A DNA stretch of 64,000 bases from Halovivax cerinus (GCF_024498195.1 NZ_CP101824.1:62001-126000); one strand, 5' to 3'. Counted from the stretch's first letter, positions 23,999 to 31,578 are shown. Notes: generated from the letters alone by a model not told the origin. A program made the numbers and translations.

Positions 23999-24883
23999 TT
24001 ACTTTTCTGAACCTTCTTCACTCGATGATGTGTCTGTTTCGGACCCGAATTCTATAACAGATGTTTGACGGGTTAATCTAAGGTTTGGTACAATATACGA
24101 GGTTATCATATAGAGATAGGAGGACAGAGTTATTTTGTTATAACTACGGACAAGACAGTCGTCAGAAATTTGGACTGTCTTATCTGGCCCCTCCAGTTTT
24201 GAAGTGCCAAATCTTTGGCCATGGACTGATCCTCTACGCATTTCCCTCTCATATTCTTTAGATGAACCGAATCCTCGGCCCATAATATGCTTCTTGTGAA
24301 TACTGGCATCTTTGTAATCCTCGACAGAAGTCATCAAATGAGTATCAATCAAATCGTCCCCAATTTCTTCAAATTCTTCGTGGGATATAGAGATCTCATC
24401 AATGATGATCCCAAGGTTCTCCAGCATATTATCCATAAATCCTAATACTTTCCTCATATTCTCCCTGCTAGAAATAATGAGGAGGAAAACACTCCCAACT
24501 TGTCTAAAAATTACAAACTTCGTTTCCTGCTCGTCAAGAACAAGAATCTTTTTCCTCTTATATTTTACCGTGTCTGATTTATTATGGAATAATCTACCAA
24601 ACAGAGCCTGAATTCCATCTACATTAATTTCCTCAACGTCTTTTATCCTGGCCAATCGAGTGTCTTCTTCTAATCCGGATTGAAATATTTCGGGAATATG
24701 TATGTCGTCCCTATCTTCTAATGAGTCATCGTCGTCAATGCTGTGGGTACGATTGCGAAGGTTTTCAGCCAGACCCTCAAATCGGAAAGTTTCGGGATCG
24801 GGTAGGCTCAGGTGGAAAACTCTCCCCGTGAAGTTATCTTCAAATAACAATGGCGTTTCCAATTGGGAGATCGTTTCACTCAC
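23999..24883 (-). CDS. AT-rich cargo gene 1: unknown protein, likely partner of gene 2
   Basis: 294 aa, predicted cytosolic with no signal peptide. Order: N-terminal segment LETPLLFEDNFTGRVFHLSL, an Asp-rich loop (HSIDDDDSLEDRDDIH), a core with alternating strands (KKILVLDEQETKFVIF, SVFLLIISSRENMRK), a helix LGFMDNMLENLGIIID, then a basic Gly/Ser region (KKHIMGRGFGSSKEY) and a C-terminal hydrophobic patch. No recognised motif. Same low GC and unusual codons as gene 2, with zero spacing between them. Position in a provirus suggests a moron or defence/exclusion function, but only by context. Confidence 0.7.
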   Translation of the reverse strand: MSETISQLETPLLFEDNFTGRVFHLSLPDPETFRFEGLAENLRNRTHSIDDDDSLEDRDDIHIPEIFQSGLEEDTRLARIKDVEEINVDGIQALFGRLFHNKSDTVKYKRKKILVLDEQETKFVIFRQVGSVFLLIISSRENMRKVLGFMDNMLENLGIIIDEISISHEEFEEIGDDLIDTHLMTSVEDYKDASIHKKHIMGRGFGSSKEYEREMRRGSVHGQRFGTSKLEGPDKTVQISDDCLVRSYNKITLSSYLYMITSYIVPNLRLTRQTSVIEFGSETDTSSSEEGSEK

Positions 24884-25056
24884 GGAACTACAATGGAATC
24901 TTCACCATTTAAACATCTAGGTAGCAATTCACTCGAATATCGCTTACGTTGATATAGAGTGACTGGGGCAGGTTGCTGACTGACCCACGACCGTTTCGCC
25001 TGCTTCAACTGGAGATCTGCGGAGGCGGGGCGGGTGCTGTGTAATTTTTTGGCTCT

Positions 25057-25120
25057 GTCCCCTTGGGGACACGCCCCAAGGGGGCTTTCGCGCGCAGCGC
25101 GAAACGACCCCGCAGGGGTC
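25057..25120. repeat. cluster of perfect palindromes and hairpins, origin or ncRNA candidate
   Basis: GTCCCCTTGGGGAC (25057-25070), GCCCC-AAG-GGGGC (25073-25085), TTTCGCG-CGCAG-CGCGAAA (25086-25104) and GACCCC-GCA-GGGGTC (25106-25120). The first two can also pair with each other (CCCCTTGGGG with CCCCAAGGGG). A T6 run precedes them at 25045. They sit in the 368-bp gap between the cargo operon and the Rep-like gene, a usual place for a replication origin or termination structure. Confidence 0.7.
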
Positions 25121-25251
25121 GCGGTGCTGTCGCGCCGATCGACGCGCCGGCGACCGGCCAAACACAAACAAGGTTGTGATAGTCGGAACTGGATGAAAGT
25201 CTACTTGCTGAAAATAAGTATCGGAATAGCGTTGCCACTAAGCTGGCGATT

Positions 25252-26874
25252 TCAGCGGTCGGCGACGGCCCCGATGTAACCCGTCTCAGTCTCGCCGGCC
25301 GGCGTCTGCCACTTCATGATCGCGCCACGGAGAACAGCCGGATCGTTCCCCGAGTGGCGCCACTTTTCGATCGCCTTCCGCGCGGCCTCCTGGACGGACT
25401 CGTAGGAGCTGTATTTCAGCCACGAGAGGATACCGTCGATTCGCAGCTGCTCCGGATCGCCGTCTTCGTCGAACTGTATCTCGGCGCCGTACTCGGCCAC
25501 CCACTTCTGGAACGGCGAGACGTCGGCGACGTGTTCGGCCAGGTGCATCACCTGCTGGAGTCGGTCGGCCGTGCTCTCGATCCCGTACACGCTGCTCTCG
25601 ACGAGCGCACGAATCTCCTCCTGGAACTTCCGCGCTCGGTACGAAACGTGGCCCGATTCGAGTTCGACGAGCTCACCCATTTCCTTGATCGCGCGGTAGA
25701 TCGTCGCCGGGTGCTTTCCGAGTTCGTCGGCCAGATCGTCGACGCGCTGACCGCCGTCCGTCGCGATCGTGCCGGCGACCTCCTCGGCCGTGTCGCCCAT
25801 CTCGTGAAGCGTCGTCACCAGCAGGTGGTCGCTTTTCGCTTCGAGACCTGGCGTCGGGTCCTGGTAGATCTCGACCGGCTCCTCGCGCGTCTCAGCCGCG
25901 AAGTGTTCGTCTTCGACGTACACGTCGGTCCCGTCCGGGTTCAACGGTATGTCTTCCCACGCCAGGAAGTTCATCAGCGTCTCCTCGATCTCCTCGACGA
26001 CTTCCTGACGCTCGGCCCATGCCCATGACTCGCCGTCGTTGAACGACTTGTTCACGAGGACCTCCACCTTCGGATGGTACGACGGGTGATCCGAACTCAC
26101 CGCGTTCGGATCGGCGAGCAGGTAGATCTCGAACTTTCGGCCGTAGGTGTGACCGGGAAACAGTTCGCTCACGGCTGAAGGCGGGAGAATAAGACGATTC
26201 TGGTGGTTCACGACCTCCTCGTTGTCGATATCGAGAGTCATCTTCACACCCTCGGTATCGGCCAGGTGGTGCGTGACCTTCTGCAGGACCCCCGACTGCG
26301 CCATCCGCTCGGCCCACTCTCGGCGAGCGCGCACGTATCGCTCGTGCGCCCACTCGCGGCTGTACTCCGGGTGGGGCGGCTCTCGGAAGTACTCGCGATA
26401 CACGGGCTCGCCGGCCTCCTCGAAGATCGCGTGAAAGAACTCGGGTAACAGTTCGAGCGATCGCTCGGGCGTCACGTTTGAGGGTTTGTACTCGACGTCG
26501 ACCCCCTCGACCTCGCCAAACTGGTTCTCCCACGGGAGATTGACCGGTTCACCCGTCTCGAAGTGGCGCATATCCGGGAATCGCGGCGAGATGTTGTACG
26601 TCGACTTCGACTCACCCGGTCCGCGACCGATTATGTCCCACTCGTACAACCGCGTCGCTTCGATCGGGTCGCTCTCGGCCGGTGCAAACCCGGATTTCGA
26701 ATACTTGACGTAGATGTGCCAGGGCTCGCCGTCGACCTCGACGTCGAGATTCATCTCTCCCTCGAACGGCGGTCCGAGCATCACCTTCGACAGCGCCGTG
26801 TACGGCCCGCGGCCCCACTCGTCCCACTTCCAACGGCCGTGGCTCTCGTGCGGGGCGTCCGCGACCTGCGACAT
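25252..26874 (-). CDS. Rep-like replication protein of the provirus (betapleolipovirus-type candidate)
   Basis: 540 aa. It begins MSQVADAPHESHGRWKWDEW and contains long conserved-looking segments (GRGPYTALSKVMLGPPFEGE, EYKPSNVTPERSLELLPEFF). A winged-helix lies at about 385-412 (VDDLADELGKHPATIYRAI), followed by a helical C-terminus. This resembles the large DUF7845-like proteins encoded by betapleolipoviruses and related plasmids and proposed as replication initiators. It ends the leftward early operon and lies next to the hairpin cluster. Catalytic motifs of HUH or RepH types were not recognised, so the function is inferred. Confidence 0.62.
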   Translation of the reverse strand: MSQVADAPHESHGRWKWDEWGRGPYTALSKVMLGPPFEGEMNLDVEVDGEPWHIYVKYSKSGFAPAESDPIEATRLYEWDIIGRGPGESKSTYNISPRFPDMRHFETGEPVNLPWENQFGEVEGVDVEYKPSNVTPERSLELLPEFFHAIFEEAGEPVYREYFREPPHPEYSREWAHERYVRARREWAERMAQSGVLQKVTHHLADTEGVKMTLDIDNEEVVNHQNRLILPPSAVSELFPGHTYGRKFEIYLLADPNAVSSDHPSYHPKVEVLVNKSFNDGESWAWAERQEVVEEIEETLMNFLAWEDIPLNPDGTDVYVEDEHFAAETREEPVEIYQDPTPGLEAKSDHLLVTTLHEMGDTAEEVAGTIATDGGQRVDDLADELGKHPATIYRAIKEMGELVELESGHVSYRARKFQEEIRALVESSVYGIESTADRLQQVMHLAEHVADVSPFQKWVAEYGAEIQFDEDGDPEQLRIDGILSWLKYSSYESVQEAARKAIEKWRHSGNDPAVLRGAIMKWQTPAGETETGYIGAVADR

Positions 26875-26877
26875 GGG

Positions 26878-27165
26878 TCACTCCTCCGCGGACCGCTTCG
26901 CCTCGATCAACCCGGTCAGGACCGCCGTCGGGTTCCACCACGTCGTCGTCCCGCACCGGTGGCAGACGTGTTTGAACGACGTTAGTGCCGTCGCGTCGAG
27001 CGTCACCGGATCGACACCGATCTCTGCGTCGACGTCCTCCGGGCGAACCTGCTTGACGTGGGTCCGCTGGCAACCGGTGCAGATCGCGTCGACGGGGAAA
27101 CCCTGGAGGCCCGACTTCGGACTCGCGAGCTCGGCGCTCAGGTCCCGGTCGGCGTCGACGCTCAC
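26878..27165 (-). CDS. zinc-binding protein, 95 aa
   Basis: GTG start at 27165. Two CxxC motifs are separated by about 40 residues: ICTGCQRTHV and HVCHRCGTTTWW, a zinc-ribbon pattern. Stop lies 3 bp before the Rep-like ATG; its start overlaps the upstream gene by 4 bp. Part of the early operon. Role unknown; DNA or RNA binding is possible. Confidence 0.65.
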   Translation of the reverse strand: MSVDADRDLSAELASPKSGLQGFPVDAICTGCQRTHVKQVRPEDVDAEIGVDPVTLDATALTSFKHVCHRCGTTTWWNPTAVLTGLIEAKRSAEE

Positions 27166-27353
27166 GGCAGATCACCCTCCTCGATCGGCGTTCGGGACCG
27201 ATTCGGTAGCCGTCTCGGATTGTACTGACGGGATCGCGGGTAGGCTGTCTGGCAGCCCACGCACAGGGTGAGACCGACGCCTTCGTCCGGCCGAACGTAC
27301 ACCGTCGCGAGTCGTGGGTTCACCCGGTCGGAACACTCGAAACACCGGGTCAC
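27162..27353 (-). CDS. zinc-binding protein, 63 aa
   Basis: GTG start 27353; opens MTRCFECSDRV and later LCVGCQTAYPRS, giving two CxxC pairs about 27 residues apart (zinc ribbon). C-terminus is basic. Overlaps both the methyltransferase stop and the next start by 4 bp, so translation is coupled. Unknown function. Confidence 0.62.
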   Translation of the reverse strand: MTRCFECSDRVNPRLATVYVRPDEGVGLTLCVGCQTAYPRSRQYNPRRLPNRSRTPIEEGDLP

Positions 27354-28213
27354 GGCTGCTCACCTCCGTCAGTTCGGGCGGGCGCTTGTCTGGCTGATTC
27401 GGTCAGCGACCGCTGGGTAAACTCGCGGTCCGTCGACGGCTCAAAATTCGTGATCAGGCGCTCGGTGACCGCTTTCCCGTTCCCTGCAGCGGAGTGGGTC
27501 GCTTCGCGTTCGATAACAGCCCACTGCTCGCCCTCGTGCAGTCCTGGCGGGATCTCGGTGTAGCTCACCAACGCGTAGCCCTCGATACCGCTCAGCGCGC
27601 ATTCAAGCGCCGCGTGGTCGGCGCTCTCGAGATACAGGTCCTCCTTCTCATAGTACGGCGGATCGAGATAGAAGACTGTCTCCGGGGAATCGTACCGCTC
27701 GATGACGTCCTGGTAGTCCTCGTGGACGACCGACACGCCCCGGAACCGATCGGCCACCGTCTCGATCCGCTCCGGCGCGTTCACCCAGTTGCGCGCGTTC
27801 CGCGAGCCGCGTTCATCGATCGGACTCTCGCGTTTGAACCCGGACTTTCGCGCCACCTTCCCTGCGTACTGGCTGTACCGAAGGAACAGCCAGCGGCCTG
27901 CGTGTTCGACGTCATCGGCGGGCCGGTCACCGGCAAAGAACTGGTCGGACCATTCGTCGTGCAGCTGCTCACTGAACGGGACGCGCTCGCACCACTCGGC
28001 CAGCGCGTCCGGCTGCTCTCGAGCAACGCGGAAGAACGTCACCACGTCGCTGTCCTTGTCGTTGAAGACTTCGACGTCACTCCGCGGCTTGTTCAGCAGT
28101 ACCGACGCGGAGCCGCCGAACGGCTCGACGTAGCAGGTGTGTGGCGGTAGGTGGTCGATCACCCACTGAGCCAGTCGAGTCTTCCCGCCGATATACGGGA
28201 ACGCGCTTATCAC
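27350..28213 (-). CDS. DNA adenine-N6 methyltransferase (class D12, Dam-like)
   Basis: 287 aa from GTG 28213. SAM-binding motif FPYIGGKTRLA at residues 5-15, VEPFGGSASVLLNK next, and catalytic motif IV DPPYYEKEDLY near 190. It matches the class-alpha (D12) family of MboI/Dam methyltransferases, which methylate adenine, often in GATC. No restriction endonuclease is adjacent, so it is an orphan viral methyltransferase likely protecting viral DNA. It sits among tiny zinc genes in the early operon with 4-bp overlaps on both sides. Confidence 0.9.
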   Translation of the reverse strand: MISAFPYIGGKTRLAQWVIDHLPPHTCYVEPFGGSASVLLNKPRSDVEVFNDKDSDVVTFFRVAREQPDALAEWCERVPFSEQLHDEWSDQFFAGDRPADDVEHAGRWLFLRYSQYAGKVARKSGFKRESPIDERGSRNARNWVNAPERIETVADRFRGVSVVHEDYQDVIERYDSPETVFYLDPPYYEKEDLYLESADHAALECALSGIEGYALVSYTEIPPGLHEGEQWAVIEREATHSAAGNGKAVTERLITNFEPSTDREFTQRSLTESARQAPARTDGGEQP

Positions 28214-28329
28214 CGCTGCTCACCCCCGTCAAGCCCATGCCCACAGTACGGACAAATCGGCTTCCGGCGACGGTTGAACGTCGCGAGCGTCGACGAAACG
28301 GTTGCACCACACGTACACCGGTAGCTCAC
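28210..28329 (-). CDS. 39-aa zinc-ribbon microprotein
   Basis: Reads VSYRCTCGATVSSTL and later PICPYCGHGLDGGEQR; CTC and CPYC make a compact zinc ribbon. GTG start at 28329. The stop TGA overlaps the methyltransferase GTG. Below normal size cutoffs, but overlap coupling and motif support it. Confidence 0.6.
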   Translation of the reverse strand: MSYRCTCGATVSSTLATFNRRRKPICPYCGHGLDGGEQR

Positions 28330-28547
28330 GAATCACCACCCCCGAATTCGACGAGCGTGGTTTGGTCGGCTCCGAACGGCGCGAAAAGCGTCGGCTGCTG
28401 GTTTGCTAACTCGACGACCTCCTCGTAGGTCTCGGGTTCGCGACCGACGAGCGACCGGAACCAGTTCTTGTGGACCTGCGAGTGTGAGACGATCCCCACT
28501 GGCGACTGCGTCTCGAACCCACAGATTCGACAGGTGTAGACCGTCAC
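28326..28547 (-). CDS. C2H2-type zinc-finger protein, 73 aa
   Basis: Begins MTVYTCRICGFETQSPVGIVSH and continues SQVHKNWFRSLVG; Cys-x2-Cys and His-x4-His spacing fits a C2H2 finger. The rest is acidic (ETYEEVVELANQQ). GTG start 28547. Coupled by 4-bp overlaps to both neighbours. Putative DNA-binding regulator of the element. Confidence 0.68.
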   Translation of the reverse strand: MTVYTCRICGFETQSPVGIVSHSQVHKNWFRSLVGREPETYEEVVELANQQPTLFAPFGADQTTLVEFGGGDS

Positions 28548-28663
28548 AGCACATCACCCCGCGCTTTCCGGACCTCGCGAACGCAGTCGGGACACAGGCG
28601 GCTCGTCGCGGCGGCCGGCTCGCCACAGCGCTCGCAGTCGTCGCGCTCGACGACGCGGCTCAT
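28544..28663 (-). CDS. 39-aa zinc microprotein
   Basis: ATG 28663; MSRVVERDDCERCGEPAAA then RLCPDCVREVRKARGD. CERC and CPDC form a four-cysteine site. Similar in plan to the 56-aa protein beside the integrase (CDTPRC/CANC). The stop overlaps the next GTG start. Confidence 0.6.
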   Translation of the reverse strand: MSRVVERDDCERCGEPAAATSRLCPDCVREVRKARGDVL

Positions 28664-29118
28664 TGGCCGGACTCACCCCGTTCAGCCGCCTCGGCGAACG
28701 GATCACTCACGATCGTCGCGTTGCACTCGGTGTCGATCGAGTAGATCAGCGGGTCGCCGATTCGATTCTCGGCCGTGTTGATCGATCGGAGCGAGACATT
28801 TTCGGGACCGTGAACAACCCCTAAAGAAACCTGCTCAGTGTCCTCCCGAACGAGTCTGGCGGGAATGGCTGGCTCGGCTGGATACGGTTCGCTCGGAGCT
28901 TTCTGCTCCGACAGAACAGCCTCGCCAGACCCGACAGTAACGTTCGCGAGGACCCGACAACTGTCTCGGTAATGCTCCTCGGCCCACACAGTCACGTTCG
29001 GACCGGTGTCCGCCGCCTCGTCCGAGTCGAACACGCCGAGGATAGATCCCCCGGTGAGTCCCAACCAGATGGACCCGAACACGACCGCGAAGACCAAGGC
29101 AACGTCGCGGGTGTTCAT
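28660..29118 (-). CDS. membrane-anchored provirus protein, 152 aa
   Basis: ATG 29118. One N-terminal transmembrane helix (ALVFAVVFGSIWLGLTGGSI, residues 6-27) followed by an extracellular-type domain with N-glycosylation sequons (NVT, NVS, NAT) and two cysteines. It overlaps neighbours by 4 bp. No family recognised. A surface protein expressed with early genes could alter the host envelope or superinfection, but this is speculation. Confidence 0.62.
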   Translation of the reverse strand: MNTRDVALVFAVVFGSIWLGLTGGSILGVFDSDEAADTGPNVTVWAEEHYRDSCRVLANVTVGSGEAVLSEQKAPSEPYPAEPAIPARLVREDTEQVSLGVVHGPENVSLRSINTAENRIGDPLIYSIDTECNATIVSDPFAEAAERGESGQ

Positions 29119-29516
29119 CGGCGACCTCCGTCGGAGCGGTCAGTCCCCGTGCGTAGTGACCGGGCTTTCTCCCGGCACTTCACGCACAGGTCATCGAGGT
29201 CGTATCCGGGTTGAGGGTCAGACAGATTAACGGGTTCGTCCGCGTAAGTGGTGTAGAACCCCCAGTTTCGGCAGAGAGACATTGCCCGGGTATCGCCGTC
29301 GAACAGGTGGGGCTTCCTCGCATCTGCTGGCTTTCCCCAGTACACCTCGCGGTCCGTGTCGTCTCTGCACGTACCGCCGTCGGTGACGAGCTCGCGCTCG
29401 GTGGTCTCGATTGCCTTCCGAACGTCACGGTCAGTCGCCTGCGTCGCCGGGTGGGCTATGGGTGTCCGACTCTCGACGTCGAACAGGCGACTCGCACGCA
29501 CGAACTCGCCCGTCAC
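29115..29516 (-). CDS. zinc-site provirus protein, 133 aa
   Basis: GTG 29516. Cysteines at CRDDTD, LCRNWGFY and a C-terminal DLCVKCREKARSL give a possible zinc site. The N-terminal half is acidic and helical (RDVRKAIETTERELVTDGG). Family not recognised. Coupled by 4-bp overlaps in the early operon. Confidence 0.55.
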   Translation of the reverse strand: MTGEFVRASRLFDVESRTPIAHPATQATDRDVRKAIETTERELVTDGGTCRDDTDREVYWGKPADARKPHLFDGDTRAMSLCRNWGFYTTYADEPVNLSDPQPGYDLDDLCVKCREKARSLRTGTDRSDGGRR

Positions 29517-29638
29517 CGTCGCTCACCTCCAACGATCGCGTCGCAGCGACAGCAGGCGAGCGCTTCGCCACCAGCGACAGGGACGAGCTCGCGACGAGCG
29601 TCACACCGCTCGCAGTACGCGAACCGAGTCAGCGTCAC
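29513..29638 (-). CDS. 41-aa zinc microprotein
   Basis: GTG 29638; reads VTLTRFAYCERCDARRELV and later EALACCRCDAIVGGERR. CERC and CCRC form a zinc knuckle pair. Stop overlaps the next GTG. Found by following the chain of GTGA overlaps. Confidence 0.6.
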   Translation of the reverse strand: MTLTRFAYCERCDARRELVPVAGGEALACCRCDAIVGGERR

Positions 29639-29877
29639 CGGCGCTCACCCCCGTCGGTCGCGACCGGCGGGCGACGGTACGATCCCGTCCGTTCCATCCG
29701 TCGCGAACAGTAGTAGTGATGCCCGGCCTCCGAGTGACCGTCGAGCAGGAGTGTACAGCGCGCACCACACTCCCCACACCGAAACTCTCGATCCGTGGTC
29801 GGCGAGGGTGCAACGAAGACCCGCTTTCGGAAAATCTCGGGGTCGATATCGGAAAGGTCCACGCTCACGCAGACCAC
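29635..29877 (-). CDS. zinc-ribbon protein, 80 aa, first gene of the early operon
   Basis: GTG at 29877 (or an in-frame GTG nine bases later, VSVDLSDIDPEIF). CGECGARC in the middle and HYYCSRRM after it form a four-cysteine site. It is the promoter-proximal gene of the leftward operon that runs to the Rep-like gene, and starts 30 bp from attR. The promoter must therefore lie in or near the att site; GGATATAAAC of attR (minus strand) is a candidate TATA only if transcription starts inside attR. Confidence 0.55.
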   Translation of the reverse strand: MVCVSVDLSDIDPEIFRKRVFVAPSPTTDREFRCGECGARCTLLLDGHSEAGHHYYCSRRMERTGSYRRPPVATDGGERR

Positions 29878-29906
29878 CCCCTAAACCGGCCGCTAACTGT
29901 CAGAGG

Positions 29907-29945
29907 ATGCGGGAAAAGGGGTTTATATCCAGTGGGCCGGCGCAG
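29907..29945. other. attR: 39-bp direct repeat overlapping tRNA-Pro 3' end
   Basis: Exact match to 13177-13215. Bases 29933-29945 are the last 13 bases of the tRNA gene; the remainder is its 3' flank. The intact tRNA is on this side, showing that integration restored the tRNA. Confidence 0.9.
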
Positions 29946-30005
29946 ATTCGAACTGCGGTTACGGCCACCCGAAGGCCGAAGGATACCAAGCTACCCCACC
30001 GGCCC
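29933..30005 (-). tRNA. tRNA-Pro (CGG anticodon)
   Basis: 73 nt on the minus strand. Acceptor stem GGGCCGG/CCGGCCC with discriminator A; anticodon stem CGGCC/GGCCG closes the 7-nt loop TTCGGGT, so the anticodon is CGG (reads CCG, proline); T arm CGCAG-TTCGAAT-CTGCG. No intron and no encoded CCA. It is the integration target of the provirus, whose right att site covers its last 13 bases. Confidence 0.93.
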
Positions 30006-30182
30006 GCACTCGACAGGTGGCGACGGCCGCGTATAATTATTGCGTTGTGCGTCCGCCCGCGGCGAGTGACACGCTCGACCGCCGACCAGCGATCCCCGTT
30101 CGGACTGCCTACTGGGTCACGAGACAGGACACCGGATTCACGATCACCGGTTGGTTCCGTCCGACGAACACGTGGAGGAGAA

Positions 30183-30193
30183 AACATATAAAT
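30183..30193 (+). promoter_or_regulatory. TATA box of the PQQ-propeller lipoprotein gene
   Basis: ACATATAAATT, about 26 bp before the GTG at 30214. The spacing matches a leaderless haloarchaeal transcript and supports GTG 30214 as start. Confidence 0.65.
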
Positions 30194-30213
30194 TAATCAC
30201 TAATCACCCAAAT

Positions 30214-31578
30214 GTGAACCGAAGATCGTACCTCTCTGCGGCGGTCGGCGGCGCGGGTGTCCTCTCGGGGTGTCTGTCGCGGCTTCCACTGATTGGCTCG
30301 GACGTGCCTGACAGGCCACTGCCCAACACGCCGATGGGTTCGTGGAGGCAGTACGGGGCAGACGGGGCGAATTCGTCCGCCCGGGACGTCTCCGTGCCGT
30401 CGCGGGGGAACCTGGCGTGGACGCTGGAGGACTACACACAGTGCCAACCCGCGGTTTCCGACGGAGTGGTCTACACGACGGTCTACGACCGCACCGACGG
30501 GGCGAGTGCGATCGCACTCGACGCACAGGACGGCACCGAGCGGTGGCGGACGGCACTCGGCGACAGCGAGGCGGAGCGGACGATCGTCGTCGACGACCGA
30601 TGCATCGTCCCCTACGAGTCGGACCTCGTCGCGCTCGATCGCCGGACGGGCGATCGGGTCTGGACGGAACCGATCATCGACCGCTACTCGCTGTCCGTCG
30701 TCGTAGCAGACGAGGCCACCGGGACCGTGCTGGTCGATTCCATCGCCGGTATCGAGGCGTACCGGGCATCGAACGGGGCGAGACGCTGGCAAAGCGACCC
30801 GGTTGATTACCTCGCCCGGGAGCCCGCGATAGACGACCGGCACGCGTACGTCGTCGGGGACGTGGACGAAACGCCGTCTCTCGTCGCCCTCTCGCTGGCG
30901 GATGGATCGGTACGCTGGCGGCGCGAGCTCGAGGACACACCCGAGCAGGTCGCACCCGTCGCCAGCCCGGTGGGCGTGATCGTCTCCGACGACGGAACGC
31001 TGGTCGTCCACGACGGGGACACCGGCGACCGACTGCGCGAACTCAGATCGTTCGGCACGGACAGGGCCGATGCCCCGGTATCGGTCGCCTTCGACGACGG
31101 GACCGTGTTCGTCACCACCGAGTACTCCGGTGCCGTCGCGCTCGACGGAGAGACCGGCGCGGAACGATGGCACATCGACGTACCAGTGGACTACACGGGC
31201 GGACTCTGCGTCGGAAACGAAACGGTTGTGTTCCCGGTCGAGGACCCCGAATACGCCCCGAAGCAGGACACGATCAGCGCGTTCGATCGCGACTCGGGAG
31301 ACCTGCGCTGGCACTACGCGTTCGAGCAGCAACTCCACTCGTTCGTGAGTACACAGCCCGTCCTGGTCGACGGAGCAGTGTTCGTTACCGCCACCTACAT
31401 CGACGGGCGGGGCGTTCGGCGACGTGCCCGAAGCCGAGAGCTAGGTCCCAGCACCGGCCGCCTTTCCACTCGAGGGATCGGTCAAACACTACCGCACAGA
31501 CTCCCTGTGCCGAAATTCGGGGTTCAGATCACCACTCCGCGTACCCGTCCGTGTCGAGTGCGTGGTGGGCGACGGTGA
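30214..31578 (+). CDS. PQQ-like beta-propeller lipoprotein, probable C-terminal frameshift
   Basis: 454 aa as read. GTG 30214 gives a Tat/lipobox signal (NRRSYLSAAVGG, LSGC). The body is a seven- or eight-bladed beta-propeller of PQQ-like repeats (AIALDAQDGTERW, LVALDRRTGDRVW, VALDGETGAERWHI, ISAFDRDSGDLRWHY). These secreted haloarchaeal proteins are of unknown or assembly-related function. After residue ~395 the frame becomes Arg-rich and overlaps trmY by 50 bp. One base shift in GGGCGGGGCG (31406-31415) gives AFGDVPEAES and a stop at 31444, which removes the overlap. A frameshift or sequencing error there is likely. Confidence 0.78.
   Translation: MNRRSYLSAAVGGAGVLSGCLSRLPLIGSDVPDRPLPNTPMGSWRQYGADGANSSARDVSVPSRGNLAWTLEDYTQCQPAVSDGVVYTTVYDRTDGASAIALDAQDGTERWRTALGDSEAERTIVVDDRCIVPYESDLVALDRRTGDRVWTEPIIDRYSLSVVVADEATGTVLVDSIAGIEAYRASNGARRWQSDPVDYLAREPAIDDRHAYVVGDVDETPSLVALSLADGSVRWRRELEDTPEQVAPVASPVGVIVSDDGTLVVHDGDTGDRLRELRSFGTDRADAPVSVAFDDGTVFVTTEYSGAVALDGETGAERWHIDVPVDYTGGLCVGNETVVFPVEDPEYAPKQDTISAFDRDSGDLRWHYAFEQQLHSFVSTQPVLVDGAVFVTATYIDGRGVRRRARSRELGPSTGRLSTRGIGQTLPHRLPVPKFGVQITTPRTRPCRVRGGRR

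Larger units (their letters stand above)
13177..29945. mobile_element. integrated pleolipovirus-like provirus (about 16.7 kb)
   Basis: Bounded by a 39-bp direct repeat at the 3' end of tRNA-Pro(CGG). Contents from left: integrase next to attL, small zinc protein, winged-helix protein, HTH protein, pilin-like gene, then the rightward block VP3-like, 43-aa membrane protein, spike, membrane protein, membrane protein, ATPase. An ExK nuclease-like gene and an AT-rich cargo pair follow. A leftward early operon starts near attR with tiny zinc proteins, Dam-type methyltransferase and a Rep-like protein. The virion block order is that of Pleolipoviridae (VP3-VP4-ORF6-ORF7-VP8); temperate members such as SNJ2 integrate at tRNA genes. 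All core genes look intact. Confidence 0.85.
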
